Shown piece by piece: positions 8,358 to 18,600 of a stretch of 64,000 bases of DNA. How positions within the stretch are numbered: the first letter of the stretch is position 1; each line of letters begins with the position of its first letter. Source of the DNA: Bacteroides acidifaciens (GTDB lineage Bacteria > Bacteroidota > Bacteroidia > Bacteroidales > Bacteroidaceae); contig NZ_CAEUHO010000001.1 of NCBI RefSeq assembly GCF_903181435.1, positions 434,001 through 498,000 of the forward strand, written 5' to 3'. The notes beneath the pieces are model-generated. The model ran no database searches and had not been told where the DNA came from. It was given only the letters and a program-made list of their open reading frames with translations. Both the position numbers and the translations under genes were made by a program.

Positions 8358-8410
8358 GGACTATCCATTTGATTGTGTAAATAGATAGTCCCTTATTTAA
8401 TAATAAAACA

Positions 8411-8536
8411 ACTTTCAGCAGGTAAAATTAGACTCATAGTTACAATAATTATTTGTAATATTAAATCTGTCGCTGAAAGTATTCCTTCTATTTCAACCAT
8501 GTTGAGTATTTCTTAGGAAGAAATAAAAGGAATACT
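8411..8536. repeat. Two overlapping inverted repeats
   Basis: ACTTTCAGC (8411-8419) is inverted at 8472-8480 (GCTGAAAGT). The last three bases of that arm begin a second inverted repeat, AGTATTCCTT plus TATTTC (8478-8494), matched at 8519-8536 with one base out of register. The two structures share bases and so compete. They lie just past the GH28 pseudogene stop (minus strand), and may be its old terminator region. Confidence 0.5.
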
Positions 8537-8548
8537 GATTAGTCTTTA

Positions 8549-9556
8549 TTATTCTATCTTTTGTGAATTTATCGTAACATTTTTAGTCATAAAAGATTTT
8601 ATAATACTTTTGTCGATATCGCCTTCTTTTGCTTGTATATGTAGATTCTGGAAATAGAAATCTGATAGTTGGTATTGTTTAGACGGTTTTACATTGAAGA
8701 AAATATTGCATTTCAAATCAATGTTGCGCATTGTGATATTCTCGGCATAGGAAAGCGGAATATCTTTCCGGTCTTTCAAATCATAAAATTGAGACCATGG
8801 AGCAATGGTTATAAAGCTTGTTGCGTTTCCTTTTATATTTTCTACTAAGATATACTCATATTTTTGTGGAGTGTCGGGACGCATCTTAAAATGCAGGAGA
8901 ATTAATGCTTTGTCTACCGTACTGTGGCGAAAGATAATATTCCGGTTATGTACAGATTCACTTCCACAGGTCAGGGCACTATGGCAGTAGCCGTATTGAC
9001 AATCCTCAATAATAATATCTTCATTACTGCCATTGTTTGCATCCTGGTCTGCCCAAGGCCCTTTGCCGCCTTTCAGGCATACAGCATCATCGCATACTGA
9101 CATATAGCAATTTTTTATCAGCACATTTTTGCAGACGTCCAGGTCTACAGCATCTGTGCTGGGGGCTTCCATAGGCTTACGGGGAGTAGTAATGTGAAGA
9201 CTCAAAAGTTTCAAATTACAGCATTTGTAGTAGTGCGTACTCCAGTAGGGCGAATTGGCTATTTTTATACCTCCTACCTGCACATTTTGCAATTGGACAA
9301 ATAAATGATACGAGGTCTTTGTTCGGCCATATTAGTACATTTCGGATTCCATTTTAGACGTAGCCAAAATGCTCTCCAGAAGAGGAAGCCATTCCATTGA
9401 GTATGTCTTTTCCTGAAATAGAAAATCCGTCCACTCCGTTTGTATTGATTAATGTTCCATAGAATAGTATATTAGAGTTTGTCCTTTCATACGGTTGGTG
9501 AGCACCGGAAAGTCACTTATGTCATTGTTATTCTTTAAAACGGAATTATTGATTGT
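8549..9556 (-). pseudogene. GH28 polygalacturonase-like pseudogene
   Basis: The last 247 codons (9292-8549) are open and encode the GH28 right-handed beta-helix: STDAVDLDVCKN (~NTDGxD box), CDDAVCLKGGKG (the DD pair), YCHSALTCGSES (GHG..GS box) and LLHFKMRPDT (RIK box). Upstream, recognisable family sequence continues in shifting frames: DISDFPVLTNRMKGQTLIYY (about 9525-9463), then NGVDGFSISGKDILNGMASS, then NPKCTNMAEQRPRIIYLSNC up to the junction near 9290. At least three frameshifts separate these pieces, and signal peptide and start are not seen. The enzyme would have hydrolysed galacturonan-type pectin in the periplasm or at the surface. Confidence 0.85.
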
Positions 9557-10120
9557 TTTTATAACGCATAATTTATAGAGCATACGCGCGTACCTTAATT
9601 ATTATAATTAAAATATAAAATGGAAGAGGTTAATTACTTGTTTGGGAAATTCAAGTAGGGGAAAGATAAGACCAAAGCACTAAGTGTCAAAAATGATAGT
9701 GTTGCAATCAAAATGATTATGTTTTTTTTGAGATAAGAATATTATCTTTGCGGATGTAAAGAGTAATAGACGTGAAGATTCAATAGTAATCATTAAAAAA
9801 GTGCCTATGTAACACGTTATATGCTCGAAAGTAGTTAACCTTTAAATAGTAATATTATGTATACTTGAAATCATTTATTGCATCTTTTGGTGTAGATGCT
9901 TCCTCTTTCTTGACATTCATCATCTGTGAGTAGTCTTATTAGAAATGATATCCTGATTCTTTTTTTTACAAAAGATGTTTTCTTAATAGGTATTTATATA
10001 TAATCGCAGAAGAGTAAAAATTAACTGTGTCCTCTTCTTAGCAGGTGTTTCTTTTCTATAAAGGCTACTAGCAGGTATTAGAATACGAACTTTATACTAA
10101 CTAATGAATATAATTTAATT
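9557..10120 (+). promoter_or_regulatory. Non-coding region upstream of PUL1 with candidate promoter
   Basis: These 560 bp hold no gene. TATCTTTG at 9743-9750, followed by C, is an exact -7 match; the -33 region around 9720 is only T-rich. It points toward PUL1 and, before the IS insertion, would have given a leader of roughly 370 nt. The last bases (10112-10120, AATTTAATT) are the left target duplication of the IS4-family element. Confidence 0.4.
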
Positions 10121-11445
10121 CATTAGTGTCCCGTAAAAGTGGATAAATAGTTCTTTGAAATAATTGAAATATAGTCTATTAGATACTACTTTTTAGGCGC
10201 GACGATTTGAAATCATACCTTTGAGGTCAATTAAGGTGACCTCAAATGAACCAAGATAAATATGTTTTCGCTCAGTTAGTAGAATTCTTGAACAATGATA
10301 AGTTCAGAAGACTTGTAGACAAGTATGATGGCAATCGTTATGTGAAACATTTCACTTGCTGGAGTCAGTTACTTGCAATGATGTTCGGTCAACTCAGTAA
10401 TCGTGAAAGTCTTCGTGACTTGATTGTAGCTTTGGAAGCACATCAAGGAAAGCGTTATCATTTGGGATTGGGTCGTGAGCCCATTGCCAAAACTACGCTT
10501 GCATCTGCCAATCAGAATCGGGATTACAGAATCTTCGAAGATTTTGCTTTCTATATGATGAAGGAAGCATGTGAAAAACGATCGACTCACATCTTGGATA
10601 TTCCAGGAAGGAAGTATGCGTTTGATTCCACTACAATTCCTTTATGTTTGGCTACATTCCCTTGGGCGAAGTTCCGTAAGAAAAAAGGTGGAGTTAAGGC
10701 TCATGTCCTTTATGACATAGAAGCACAACTTCCAGCCTTTTATACAGTAACTACAGCATCCAGGCATGATTCAACAGAAATGTCCGCAATTAATTATGAG
10801 CCAAATGCTTATTATATATTTGACAGAGCGTATGACTCGTTTAAAGAACTTTATCGGATTCATCTTACAGGTTCTTTCTTTGTAGTCAGAGCGAAGTCTA
10901 ATCTGAAATGCAAGTTCTGTAAATGGAAGCGTAGAATGCCGAAAAATATCCTTTCAGATGCGGAAGTGAAACTGATAGGGTACACTTCTGGAAAGAAGTA
11001 TCCTGAATCATTCAGAGTCATCCGTTTCTATGATGAAGAGGATGATCGTGAATTCACATTCCTGACGAATGCCAAACACATATCTGCACTTGATGTTGCC
11101 AATCTTTATAAGAAAAGATGGTTCGTGGAACTTTTCTTCAAATGGCTGAAACAACACCTTAAGATAAAAAGGTTCTGGGGTACTACCGAGAATGCGGTTC
11201 GAATACAGATTAGTGTTGCTATCATCACCTATTGTTTAGTAGCTATTGTACAATATGATATGCAACTGAATCGTTCAACTTATGAGGTCTTGCAGATTCT
11301 TAGCATCTCATTAACAGATAAAACGCCTTTACAAGAGCTGTTTAATAAGACTAATTTCAATGATGTCAAAGAACAATTTAATCCCCTTATTCCGGGATTA
11401 TTTGATTAATTAATAACTCGTCCCGATTTTAACGGGACACTAGTG
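10121..11445 (+). mobile_element. IS4-family insertion sequence, 1325 bp
   Basis: The ends are imperfect inverted repeats: CATTAGTGTCCCGTAAAA at 10121 and, read inward from 11445, CACTAGTGTCCCGTTAAAA. A 9-bp direct repeat AATTTAATT flanks them (10112-10120 and 11446-11454), the expected kind of IS4-family target duplication; the exact border could move by a base or two. A single transposase gene fills the element. It sits immediately before the ATG of the first PUL1 lipoprotein, so native leader sequence is displaced by 1.3 kb. Confidence 0.85.
10246..11409 (+). CDS. IS4-family transposase with DUF4372 N-terminus
   Basis: A 387-residue DDE transposase. The N-terminal DUF4372-like region (FAQLVEFLNNDKFRRLVDKY) is followed by the catalytic core: first Asp in YAFDSTTIPL, second Asp in YYIFDRAYDS, and the Y-R-E-K signature in YKKRWFVELFFKWLKQHLKI, where the Glu is the third catalytic residue. 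All motifs are present and the frame is intact, so the element may be active. Outward read-through from this gene could transcribe the PUL1 lipoprotein, since only 45 bp separate its stop from the next ATG. Confidence 0.92.
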   Translation: MNQDKYVFAQLVEFLNNDKFRRLVDKYDGNRYVKHFTCWSQLLAMMFGQLSNRESLRDLIVALEAHQGKRYHLGLGREPIAKTTLASANQNRDYRIFEDFAFYMMKEACEKRSTHILDIPGRKYAFDSTTIPLCLATFPWAKFRKKKGGVKAHVLYDIEAQLPAFYTVTTASRHDSTEMSAINYEPNAYYIFDRAYDSFKELYRIHLTGSFFVVRAKSNLKCKFCKWKRRMPKNILSDAEVKLIGYTSGKKYPESFRVIRFYDEEDDREFTFLTNAKHISALDVANLYKKRWFVELFFKWLKQHLKIKRFWGTTENAVRIQISVAIITYCLVAIVQYDMQLNRSTYEVLQILSISLTDKTPLQELFNKTNFNDVKEQFNPLIPGLFD

Positions 11446-11454
11446 AATTTAATT

Positions 11455-13233
11455 ATGAAATTAATGAGTAATTTAGTGAATGATGTACTTCATTTGAATG
11501 GAAAAATGCGTCACTTGATGGCATTAAGTCTGATAATGGTATTTGCTTGTCTAACCGGTTCGTGTGGCGATGATGATGACAAGCTAGTGGATGAACCTGA
11601 AACACCTGTAAATCCGGGGGGGGATGAAGGTGATGAACCGGAGCTACCTGATACTAAAGGAACTGCTTTATTCTTTGATGTAGATGGTACAACGAATTTT
11701 CCTGCTGGAGTGGAAGCGAAGAAGAATATAACAGTATCTAAAATTGAAGGCGAAAAGAACGGGTACCAACTGACATTTGCAGAAGGAGATGAACACTTTA
11801 TTGTGACAAAACCATTAGAAGCAGACCTGGTAAAAAGGAACGTCAAACTGACATTCCTATATCAGTGTGACACGGAAATCAGTCGGCTTGGTTTGCAATA
11901 TCTGACACCTACAGCCAGTGAAGAGGTATATAAAGGAGTGTTGGCTTCCAGTAAGAATGTAGACGTGGATGAAAACGGATATGCGGTTGCTGGTTTTGTG
12001 TTGACAAGAGATATGGAAACATATAATTGGGGAATTAAGGATAATATGATTCGTCTCAATATCAAAGTTGCCGCAAATACAATCCTTAAGATTAAGGACA
12101 TCTATTTGGAAGAGACGAACGAGGATCCTGACCCTGTTGAGGATCCCGACTTTAATAAATATCCACTTACATTTACTCCGAATCGTGGAGCACACTGGAA
12201 TATGGAAAACACCTATGGAATATATAGTGGGATCTCTTTTACAAAAAGTGGTGATGAATATACGCTTCTTATAGATGACAGTTATAACGCTTCGGGAATT
12301 GCTCTTGAACATTATATAGCAACTGACCCTTTGACTCGTTCTTTGATTGTAGAAGAAGAACAAGTGGTAGAGTTGATTTTTAAATACAAAGCTAATGTTG
12401 ATTTTGTTTTGAATACCGGACTTTATCCCTTTGATAATCCGAGCGAAGATTGGCCGGCCTCGTTTACTGAAAGTAAGGTTACGGCAAGTGCTAACAATAA
12501 ACCTGATAAGGATGGTTGGGCTACTTTTACACATAACTTGTCGCGTTCAATAACAACAAAAGTTCCTAGATGGGGACTTAATGTAGATGAAAATGACCAA
12601 CAGATTCGTTTTATGATTCGTGATGTTGGCGCTGATTTTGCGCATCCAGAAAAAAACGGTCTTGATAAACTGGAACTTAAGGATGTTCATTTGTATGTAA
12701 GAGAAAAACGTGAAGATGAAAAGCCTGTTGGAGGTGAAGTGAAATTATTCCTTGAAGCTGCAGGATATCAAATAGAAAAAGGACTAACCACGTTCGACGA
12801 AAATAATGGTGAATATGATATCACTTTTACCGGTAATTTTGCGGGGCTAAATGGTGGTGAATATACGGAGTATGAAGTGTTTACAAAAGCTTTAGAATCA
12901 GAACTACTTGCTGGCGTAACCTATAATTTGGAATTCGAATATCAAATACCAATTGCTTTAGATGCATTCCGTGTATTGTATTGGCAGGAAAATGGTGGTG
13001 GAGATAATCTGCCGGAAGAAAATTCTAAAGGGACAGAAGCATGTTCGGATAGTAAGTGGAAGAAATACAGTTCGCCCCTAACGAATCGTGCTAATCATAG
13101 TAACTGGGGAGGAAAAGGACAAAAGCTCCGTATACATTTTTACAGTATCTCAATGCAAGATCCGAATGGAGAAGAGTTTGGTAAACCTTTAAATGTGAAA
13201 GTGAAAAACGTGAAACTTGTTCCTGCGCAATAA
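11455..13233 (+). CDS. Surface lipoprotein with three beta-sandwich-like modules
   Basis: The first ATG after the IS is at 11455; a later ATG at 11506 gives a more usual signal peptide (MRHLMALSLIMVFACLTGSC, lipobox LTGSC) and may be the true start. After an acidic linker (GDDDDK, PVNPGGDEGDEPELPD) come three modules of about 160-190 residues that look alike in layout: an opening strand, a 'LTF.Y..' core, a Trp-rich loop and a closing 'L.LKDVHLYV' strand. Comparable modules occur in the DUF5722 protein (residues ~50-180) and at the C-terminus of the lipoprotein at 25456. Carbohydrate binding at the cell surface is my inference; no catalytic residues are evident. Confidence 0.65.
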   Translation: MKLMSNLVNDVLHLNGKMRHLMALSLIMVFACLTGSCGDDDDKLVDEPETPVNPGGDEGDEPELPDTKGTALFFDVDGTTNFPAGVEAKKNITVSKIEGEKNGYQLTFAEGDEHFIVTKPLEADLVKRNVKLTFLYQCDTEISRLGLQYLTPTASEEVYKGVLASSKNVDVDENGYAVAGFVLTRDMETYNWGIKDNMIRLNIKVAANTILKIKDIYLEETNEDPDPVEDPDFNKYPLTFTPNRGAHWNMENTYGIYSGISFTKSGDEYTLLIDDSYNASGIALEHYIATDPLTRSLIVEEEQVVELIFKYKANVDFVLNTGLYPFDNPSEDWPASFTESKVTASANNKPDKDGWATFTHNLSRSITTKVPRWGLNVDENDQQIRFMIRDVGADFAHPEKNGLDKLELKDVHLYVREKREDEKPVGGEVKLFLEAAGYQIEKGLTTFDENNGEYDITFTGNFAGLNGGEYTEYEVFTKALESELLAGVTYNLEFEYQIPIALDAFRVLYWQENGGGDNLPEENSKGTEACSDSKWKKYSSPLTNRANHSNWGGKGQKLRIHFYSISMQDPNGEEFGKPLNVKVKNVKLVPAQ

Positions 13234-13274
13234 ACTTGTTTCTCTTTCCAGAAGAAACTAAGATAGGAATATTG

Positions 13275-13307
13275 TTAGTCATTCCGAGATATGTTCGGAG
13301 TGACTAA
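13275..13307 (+). other. Intercistronic hairpin in PUL1
   Basis: TTAGTCATTCCGA pairs with TCGGAGTGACTAA (one G-U) around a 7-nt loop in the 111-bp gap before the DUF5722 gene. No T-run follows, so RNA processing or stabilisation is more likely than termination. Confidence 0.5.
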
Positions 13308-13344
13308 TAATTAGCATAAATACATTGAAAAAAGAAAGATTTTT

Positions 13345-15588
13345 ATGAGATTATTATACACATATATTTTTTATTTGTTTCTTGGTGTGACTGTTATATG
13401 TGCTTGTAGCAGTAGCGATCCTATTCAAGATGAGGTAGAGGGCAATAAACCGACGTCTCCTGAACAAGAAACATCAGTCAACAACTTGAAAATAAATACA
13501 GGTTCAGTCAATGACCTGACTATAAACCAAAGCAATAATGGAGAATACAAAATACTGACGACGGGGGTAGACCCTTGGATCTGTACAGTTCCTTTGGAAA
13601 GAAAAAATCCGGAAAACTCTGTCGTCTTGACATTCGAATATAAGTCTTCCAAGAAAATAGATGGAATTCAAGTATTTTTTGCTAATCCATTGTCAGCTGA
13701 ACGTATGGAAAATTGTGGCAGCGTAGAAGCTTCGCCTAGTACTTGGAAAACATTCTCGTGTAATCTGTATACCGCAATCGAAAAATATAGTTGGGGAAAT
13801 TCGCAAGATTATCTTCGGATAGATTTGGGAGGCGATAAGGATGTGATGATTTATTTGCGTAACATCCGTTTGAGGGGTATGAATAGTGTGGAGCTGGAGG
13901 CTATAGAAGCGGAAAAGAACAGGCTACAGTCAATTGAGAAACTGGAAACAGAGCTAACCAACTATTTGAAGAACAGTTATGTTTCGGAAATTACCCAAGT
14001 GCAGGTGACGGCAGACAAAGTGACCATTACAGGTTGTTATAACGGAAGTGGAACATGTAGTTTAGTTGAAGTAACTCCTTATGAAAATTTGCTACTTCTG
14101 ACTCAGTTGAAAAAATGCAAGACAGATATTACTAACGGAAAATTCATGGTTACGCTCGATCGCATCACCGAATATGACGGTTGCAAATATGATCGTTTGT
14201 TGTCTAAATGGGCATTGGTGCGTACTGTAAATGATAAAGATGAATTGCTCTCTTTCGGACGTTATGTGGATGCCGACCTGATTGACCAATCCAAAGCGTC
14301 TCCTATACCTGATTATCAGGGAGATATTACTAAAGGCGGAGAGTCGGGAGGTACTCCGTTGGAACTGGCGGATTTGGATGCGTTAGGACTGAAAGCTGTG
14401 ATGAAGGGTATCCCGGTCACAGCTGTGATGTGGTCTTCCCAGGCAAAGGCACAAGCTGCTCATGACCAGGTGATTGTTCATCGTTATTGTGGAAAAGATT
14501 ATTATTTTAGTAAAGGCTTTTTTGAAAGTACAGATCAGGAATTGTTGGAATATCAAAAACGCAATGTTGCTGTTTTTGTAGTCATTACTATTCGTCCTGA
14601 GACACCCAAGGATCCCAATGCATATCATAATTATGATCATGAATTAGGAATGCTTCTTCAGCATCCCGATTATTCCGAACCGGAAGGAATTACCGGAACT
14701 TTCTCGATGGTCAATCTTGACCAACCGGAAAGTGTGAACTATTATGCGGCAGCACTTGATTTCCTTGCTTCCAGGTATTCTGACGGTACACACGGACGTA
14801 TTCACCGTTATGTCTTGCACAATGAGGTAGATGACCCTTTCAACTGGAATAACATTGGCTACAAACCATTGACTTATTACGTGGATTATCTGACCAAGTC
14901 TTTCCGTATAGGACATAACATTATTCATCAGTATAATCCTCATGCACAGATTTTAGTGCCAGTGACACAATCGTGGACACGTGAGAGCATTAAACCTACA
15001 AGAACAGAATTCTCGGTAAAGAAAATTTTCGACCTGTTGAATCAGTTTAGTGCGAAAGAGGGAGATTTCTATTGGGGGGTAGGTTACCATTCTTATCCGG
15101 AAAAGTTCAGTTCAAAAACCTGGCTTGACCCAAGCGCCACTTTCTCAATGAATACTCGCTTGTTAACTTTTAAAAATCTTGAAGTTTTGGATAAATGGAT
15201 GAAAATGCCCGCCAATAAGTATAAAGGTATAAAGCAACGTGACTGCTGGTTGACAGAAAATGGATCCAGCACTCCCAATTATACAGATGAGGAACTCCAG
15301 CTTCAGGCTGCATGTGCTGCATACGCACTAAATAAAGTGAAACGTTTGTCAGGCATTCAAACGTTGATTTGGCATGCTATCTCGGATAATGATGTGGAAG
15401 GGAATCTGAATTTGGGATTGCATTATCGGAGAAACGATCCGAAGTATGGTGAATGGGGTAGAAAACCGTCATGGTATGTCTATCAGGCATTCGGGACGAC
15501 GAAAGAAAGCGAAGTGCTTAATCCGTATTTAAAATATATCGGTGTCAATAGTTGGGATGAGATTATGCACGATGTAACGGATTATTGA
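13345..15588 (+). CDS. DUF5722 lipoprotein, putative clan-A-like glycoside hydrolase
   Basis: A 747-residue lipoprotein (lipobox VICAC, Cys ~21). Residues ~45-185 form a beta-sandwich-like module; a helical linker and small domain follow to ~340; residues ~345-747 resemble a TIM barrel and match what I know as DUF5722. Two glutamates stand where retaining clan GH-A enzymes carry acid/base and nucleophile: Glu494 in VLHNEVDDP and Glu638 in CWLTENGSS, 144 residues apart. HSYPEKF and QTLIWHAISDN resemble late barrel strands. The substrate is unknown to me. It lies 32 bp upstream of susC, within the PUL1 operon. The catalytic assignment is inference from motif position only. Confidence 0.7.
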   Translation: MRLLYTYIFYLFLGVTVICACSSSDPIQDEVEGNKPTSPEQETSVNNLKINTGSVNDLTINQSNNGEYKILTTGVDPWICTVPLERKNPENSVVLTFEYKSSKKIDGIQVFFANPLSAERMENCGSVEASPSTWKTFSCNLYTAIEKYSWGNSQDYLRIDLGGDKDVMIYLRNIRLRGMNSVELEAIEAEKNRLQSIEKLETELTNYLKNSYVSEITQVQVTADKVTITGCYNGSGTCSLVEVTPYENLLLLTQLKKCKTDITNGKFMVTLDRITEYDGCKYDRLLSKWALVRTVNDKDELLSFGRYVDADLIDQSKASPIPDYQGDITKGGESGGTPLELADLDALGLKAVMKGIPVTAVMWSSQAKAQAAHDQVIVHRYCGKDYYFSKGFFESTDQELLEYQKRNVAVFVVITIRPETPKDPNAYHNYDHELGMLLQHPDYSEPEGITGTFSMVNLDQPESVNYYAAALDFLASRYSDGTHGRIHRYVLHNEVDDPFNWNNIGYKPLTYYVDYLTKSFRIGHNIIHQYNPHAQILVPVTQSWTRESIKPTRTEFSVKKIFDLLNQFSAKEGDFYWGVGYHSYPEKFSSKTWLDPSATFSMNTRLLTFKNLEVLDKWMKMPANKYKGIKQRDCWLTENGSSTPNYTDEELQLQAACAAYALNKVKRLSGIQTLIWHAISDNDVEGNLNLGLHYRRNDPKYGEWGRKPSWYVYQAFGTTKESEVLNPYLKYIGVNSWDEIMHDVTDY

Positions 15589-15620
15589 TGACTCTTAAAT
15601 ACTAACTAATCTGAAAAAAA

Positions 15621-18600
15621 ATGAAGCAATTGTTTAACAGGTATAGTCACTCTACCTTACCAAGTTGTGAACAGACAGGTAAAGTAAAGATGTTACTGTT
15701 GTTCTTGATTTCCGCTTCGCTGTATTCGTCGAATATATATTCGGCAAATGAGACGGAAAGTCAGGTTTTCCTAAGCAATGTACCGGAAGAAGTAGCTCAA
15801 GTGAAAGTGCTGACCGGTAAAGTGATTGATACGAATGGTGAACCGGTAATTGGTGCCAATGTCATAGAAAAAAATGCTCATGGAAATGGTGTGATTTCCG
15901 ATTTGGATGGTGCATTCTCGCTTCGTGTAAAACCGGATGCGGTTATTGAAGTGTCCTATATCGGATATGTGAAAAAAGAAATAGCCACGAAGGGACGAAA
16001 CTTTGTGACGGTCGTTTTGTCGGAAGATTCAAAAGCATTGGAAGAAGTGGTAGTAGTAGGTTATGGTTCGCAGAAGAAAATCTCGGTAACAGGTTCCGTT
16101 GCTTCCATCCAGACGGAAGACTTGCTGAAAAGTTCTCAGGCCAATTTGGCAGCTGCGCTTTCGGGACGTTTGCCGGGATTGAGCACAATGCAGACTTCCG
16201 GACGTCCTGGAGCAGATGGTGTGATGCTTTATTTGCGCGGTGCCAGTACGACTAATGGAGTGAGCCCTCTGATGCTGGTTGATGGTGTTCCACGTGACGG
16301 GATTTCCACACTAGACCCGAATGAGGTAGCTTCTGTTACAATTTTGAAAGATGCTTCTGCAACGGCTGTATTTGGAGTTCGGGGGGCTAATGGAGTTATT
16401 TTGATTACTACTCGAAGAGGAGAAGTAGGTAAAGCTGAGTTAAGTGTTTCTGTAGATTATAGTTTACAGCAATTTGTAACCAAAATAGATCGGATTCATT
16501 CGTGGGAGTATGCTGCTTTACGTAATCAAGCTTTTCAGAATGACGGATCCGAAGGCGAATTACCCTATACGGACTACATGATTGATATGTATAAGAATGG
16601 ATCTGACCCCGTTTTTTATCCGGACCGTGATGTCATGTCGGACTTTTTTAAGAAATGGGCACCTCAGACACGTGTCAATGTGAATATGAATGGTGGTACG
16701 GAGAAAATTAATTATTTCATCAACGTCGGGTATATTGGACAGGGCGGACAATTTAAAACAGAGTCCAAGGAATCGTTAGGATATGATCCGAGCTATAAAA
16801 TGAACCGGTATAATTTCCGTTCTAATCTTGATTTCAATTTGGTATCCAACTTGAAATTGTCATTGAATTTAGCTTCTTATCTTGAAAAGGTCAATTCTCC
16901 ACAATGCCGAGATTTATATAACGGAGATGTGAATAGTATGACTGCAGATATGATAGCTCGTGTTTGGGCTACTCCTCCTACTGCCCCAGGACCGGTAACG
17001 GCTGCTGGATATACAACACCGGAAGGAACAGAAGTTCCGTTTAATGAAGTGGTCGCATCTATTTTTACAACAGATGCAAAATCTAATAAATATGGAGATT
17101 TAAACAGGCGTGGTTGGCAGGAAAGTACCAATATGAATCTTAATTCATCTTTGACCCTCGATTGGGGATTGGGATTCATTACCAAAGGTCTGAGTACGAA
17201 ATTCATGGTTGCATTTGATGCTGCTTCTTCTACCTCTCTTACTGCCACTCGCTTGTTTGACCTTTATCAGGCGGCACCGGCACGAACAGCAGAAGAGAAG
17301 TGTTATTATAAAGCTGTAATGGTCAACCAACAGAATGTAATCGGTGCTCCCAGTCGTTCAAATGCATCCAATTACTACTTAAACTTGCAGTATTCTATCA
17401 ATTATGCCCGTCAGTTTGGTAAACATGATGTTTCTGCCATGGCGTTGATGCAACGTGATAATTGGCAAAAAGCGGCTGCCGATCTACCTTATAATATGTT
17501 AGGTGTTTCCGGACGTGCCACATACGCTTACGATAGTCGTTATTTAGCAGAATTAAATGTGGGTTATAATGGTTCCGAACAATTTGCTAAAAAACGACGT
17601 TTCGGCTTTTTTCCGGCCTTTTCTGCCGGGTGGGTTGTCAGCAACGAAGCTTTTCTGCGTGATAATAAAGTTCTTACTCATTTGAAGTTACGCGCTTCGT
17701 ATGGTAAGGTTGGTAATGACAAACTGGGGGATGAACGTTTCCTATATCTAACCAATATCTCTACAGGCGGTGGCTTTGTTTCGTCTTTAGGACGTGGTCA
17801 GGCTATCAATATGGGAAAACTTGGAAATGAGAATCTGACTTGGGAAGTAGCATACAAACAAAATTATGGTATTGATTTGAAACTGTTTAATGATTTCTCC
17901 TTTTCATTCGATTATTTCAAAGAAAAGCGCGAAGACATTCTGATTGTCCGAGGTACTGTTCCAGAGTTGCAAGGAGTAGCTATCAATAATCTGCCAAAAG
18001 TAAACATGGGAGTAGTCGACAACCGGGGATTTGAAATTGAAACCGGCTATCAGAAACGGATGGATTCGGGATTGTTTTTCTCTATCAAGGGGAACTTTGC
18101 TTATAATAAAAACGAACAGCGCAATATGGATGAAGCTATTCTGAGCAAGGACTATGCATACCGATATCGTAAGACCGGTTACAGCATTGGACAGCAGTTT
18201 GGTTATCTGATAGATTACAGCAATGGAAACGGGTATATCAATACAGCAGAAGAACTGGAAGAGGCGAAGAAAATGTATAAAATTGGTACACCGCGTTTAG
18301 GAGATTTCAAGTATCAGGATGTGAATGGTGATGGTGAAATTAGTGAAAAAGACCTGGCACCTATCAGATATACGGATGTCCCACGTATTACATACGGATT
18401 GACTGGAGCGGTGGAATGGAAAGGTGCCGATTTCTCCTTCCATTTTTCAGGTATCGGTAAGGCCTCTCGTTTGTATAATAGTTGGGGAGCTACGGAATTG
18501 GGTAATGAAGGTATTTATACGGATGTACATTTACATGCATGGACTCCAGAGCGTTATGCTAATGGTGAGAAGATAGAGTACCCCGCCTTGGCCGCGGTGG

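Noticed and set aside
11443..11454. GTG at 11443 as start of the PUL1 lipoprotein
   Set aside because: It lies within the IS4 right end (IS border 11445); the gene's own ATGs at 11455 or 11506 are more plausible.
11857..12534. Minus-strand open frame (225 codons) within the PUL1 lipoprotein
   Set aside because: Composition is implausible and the plus-strand gene is well supported by its signal peptide and operon.
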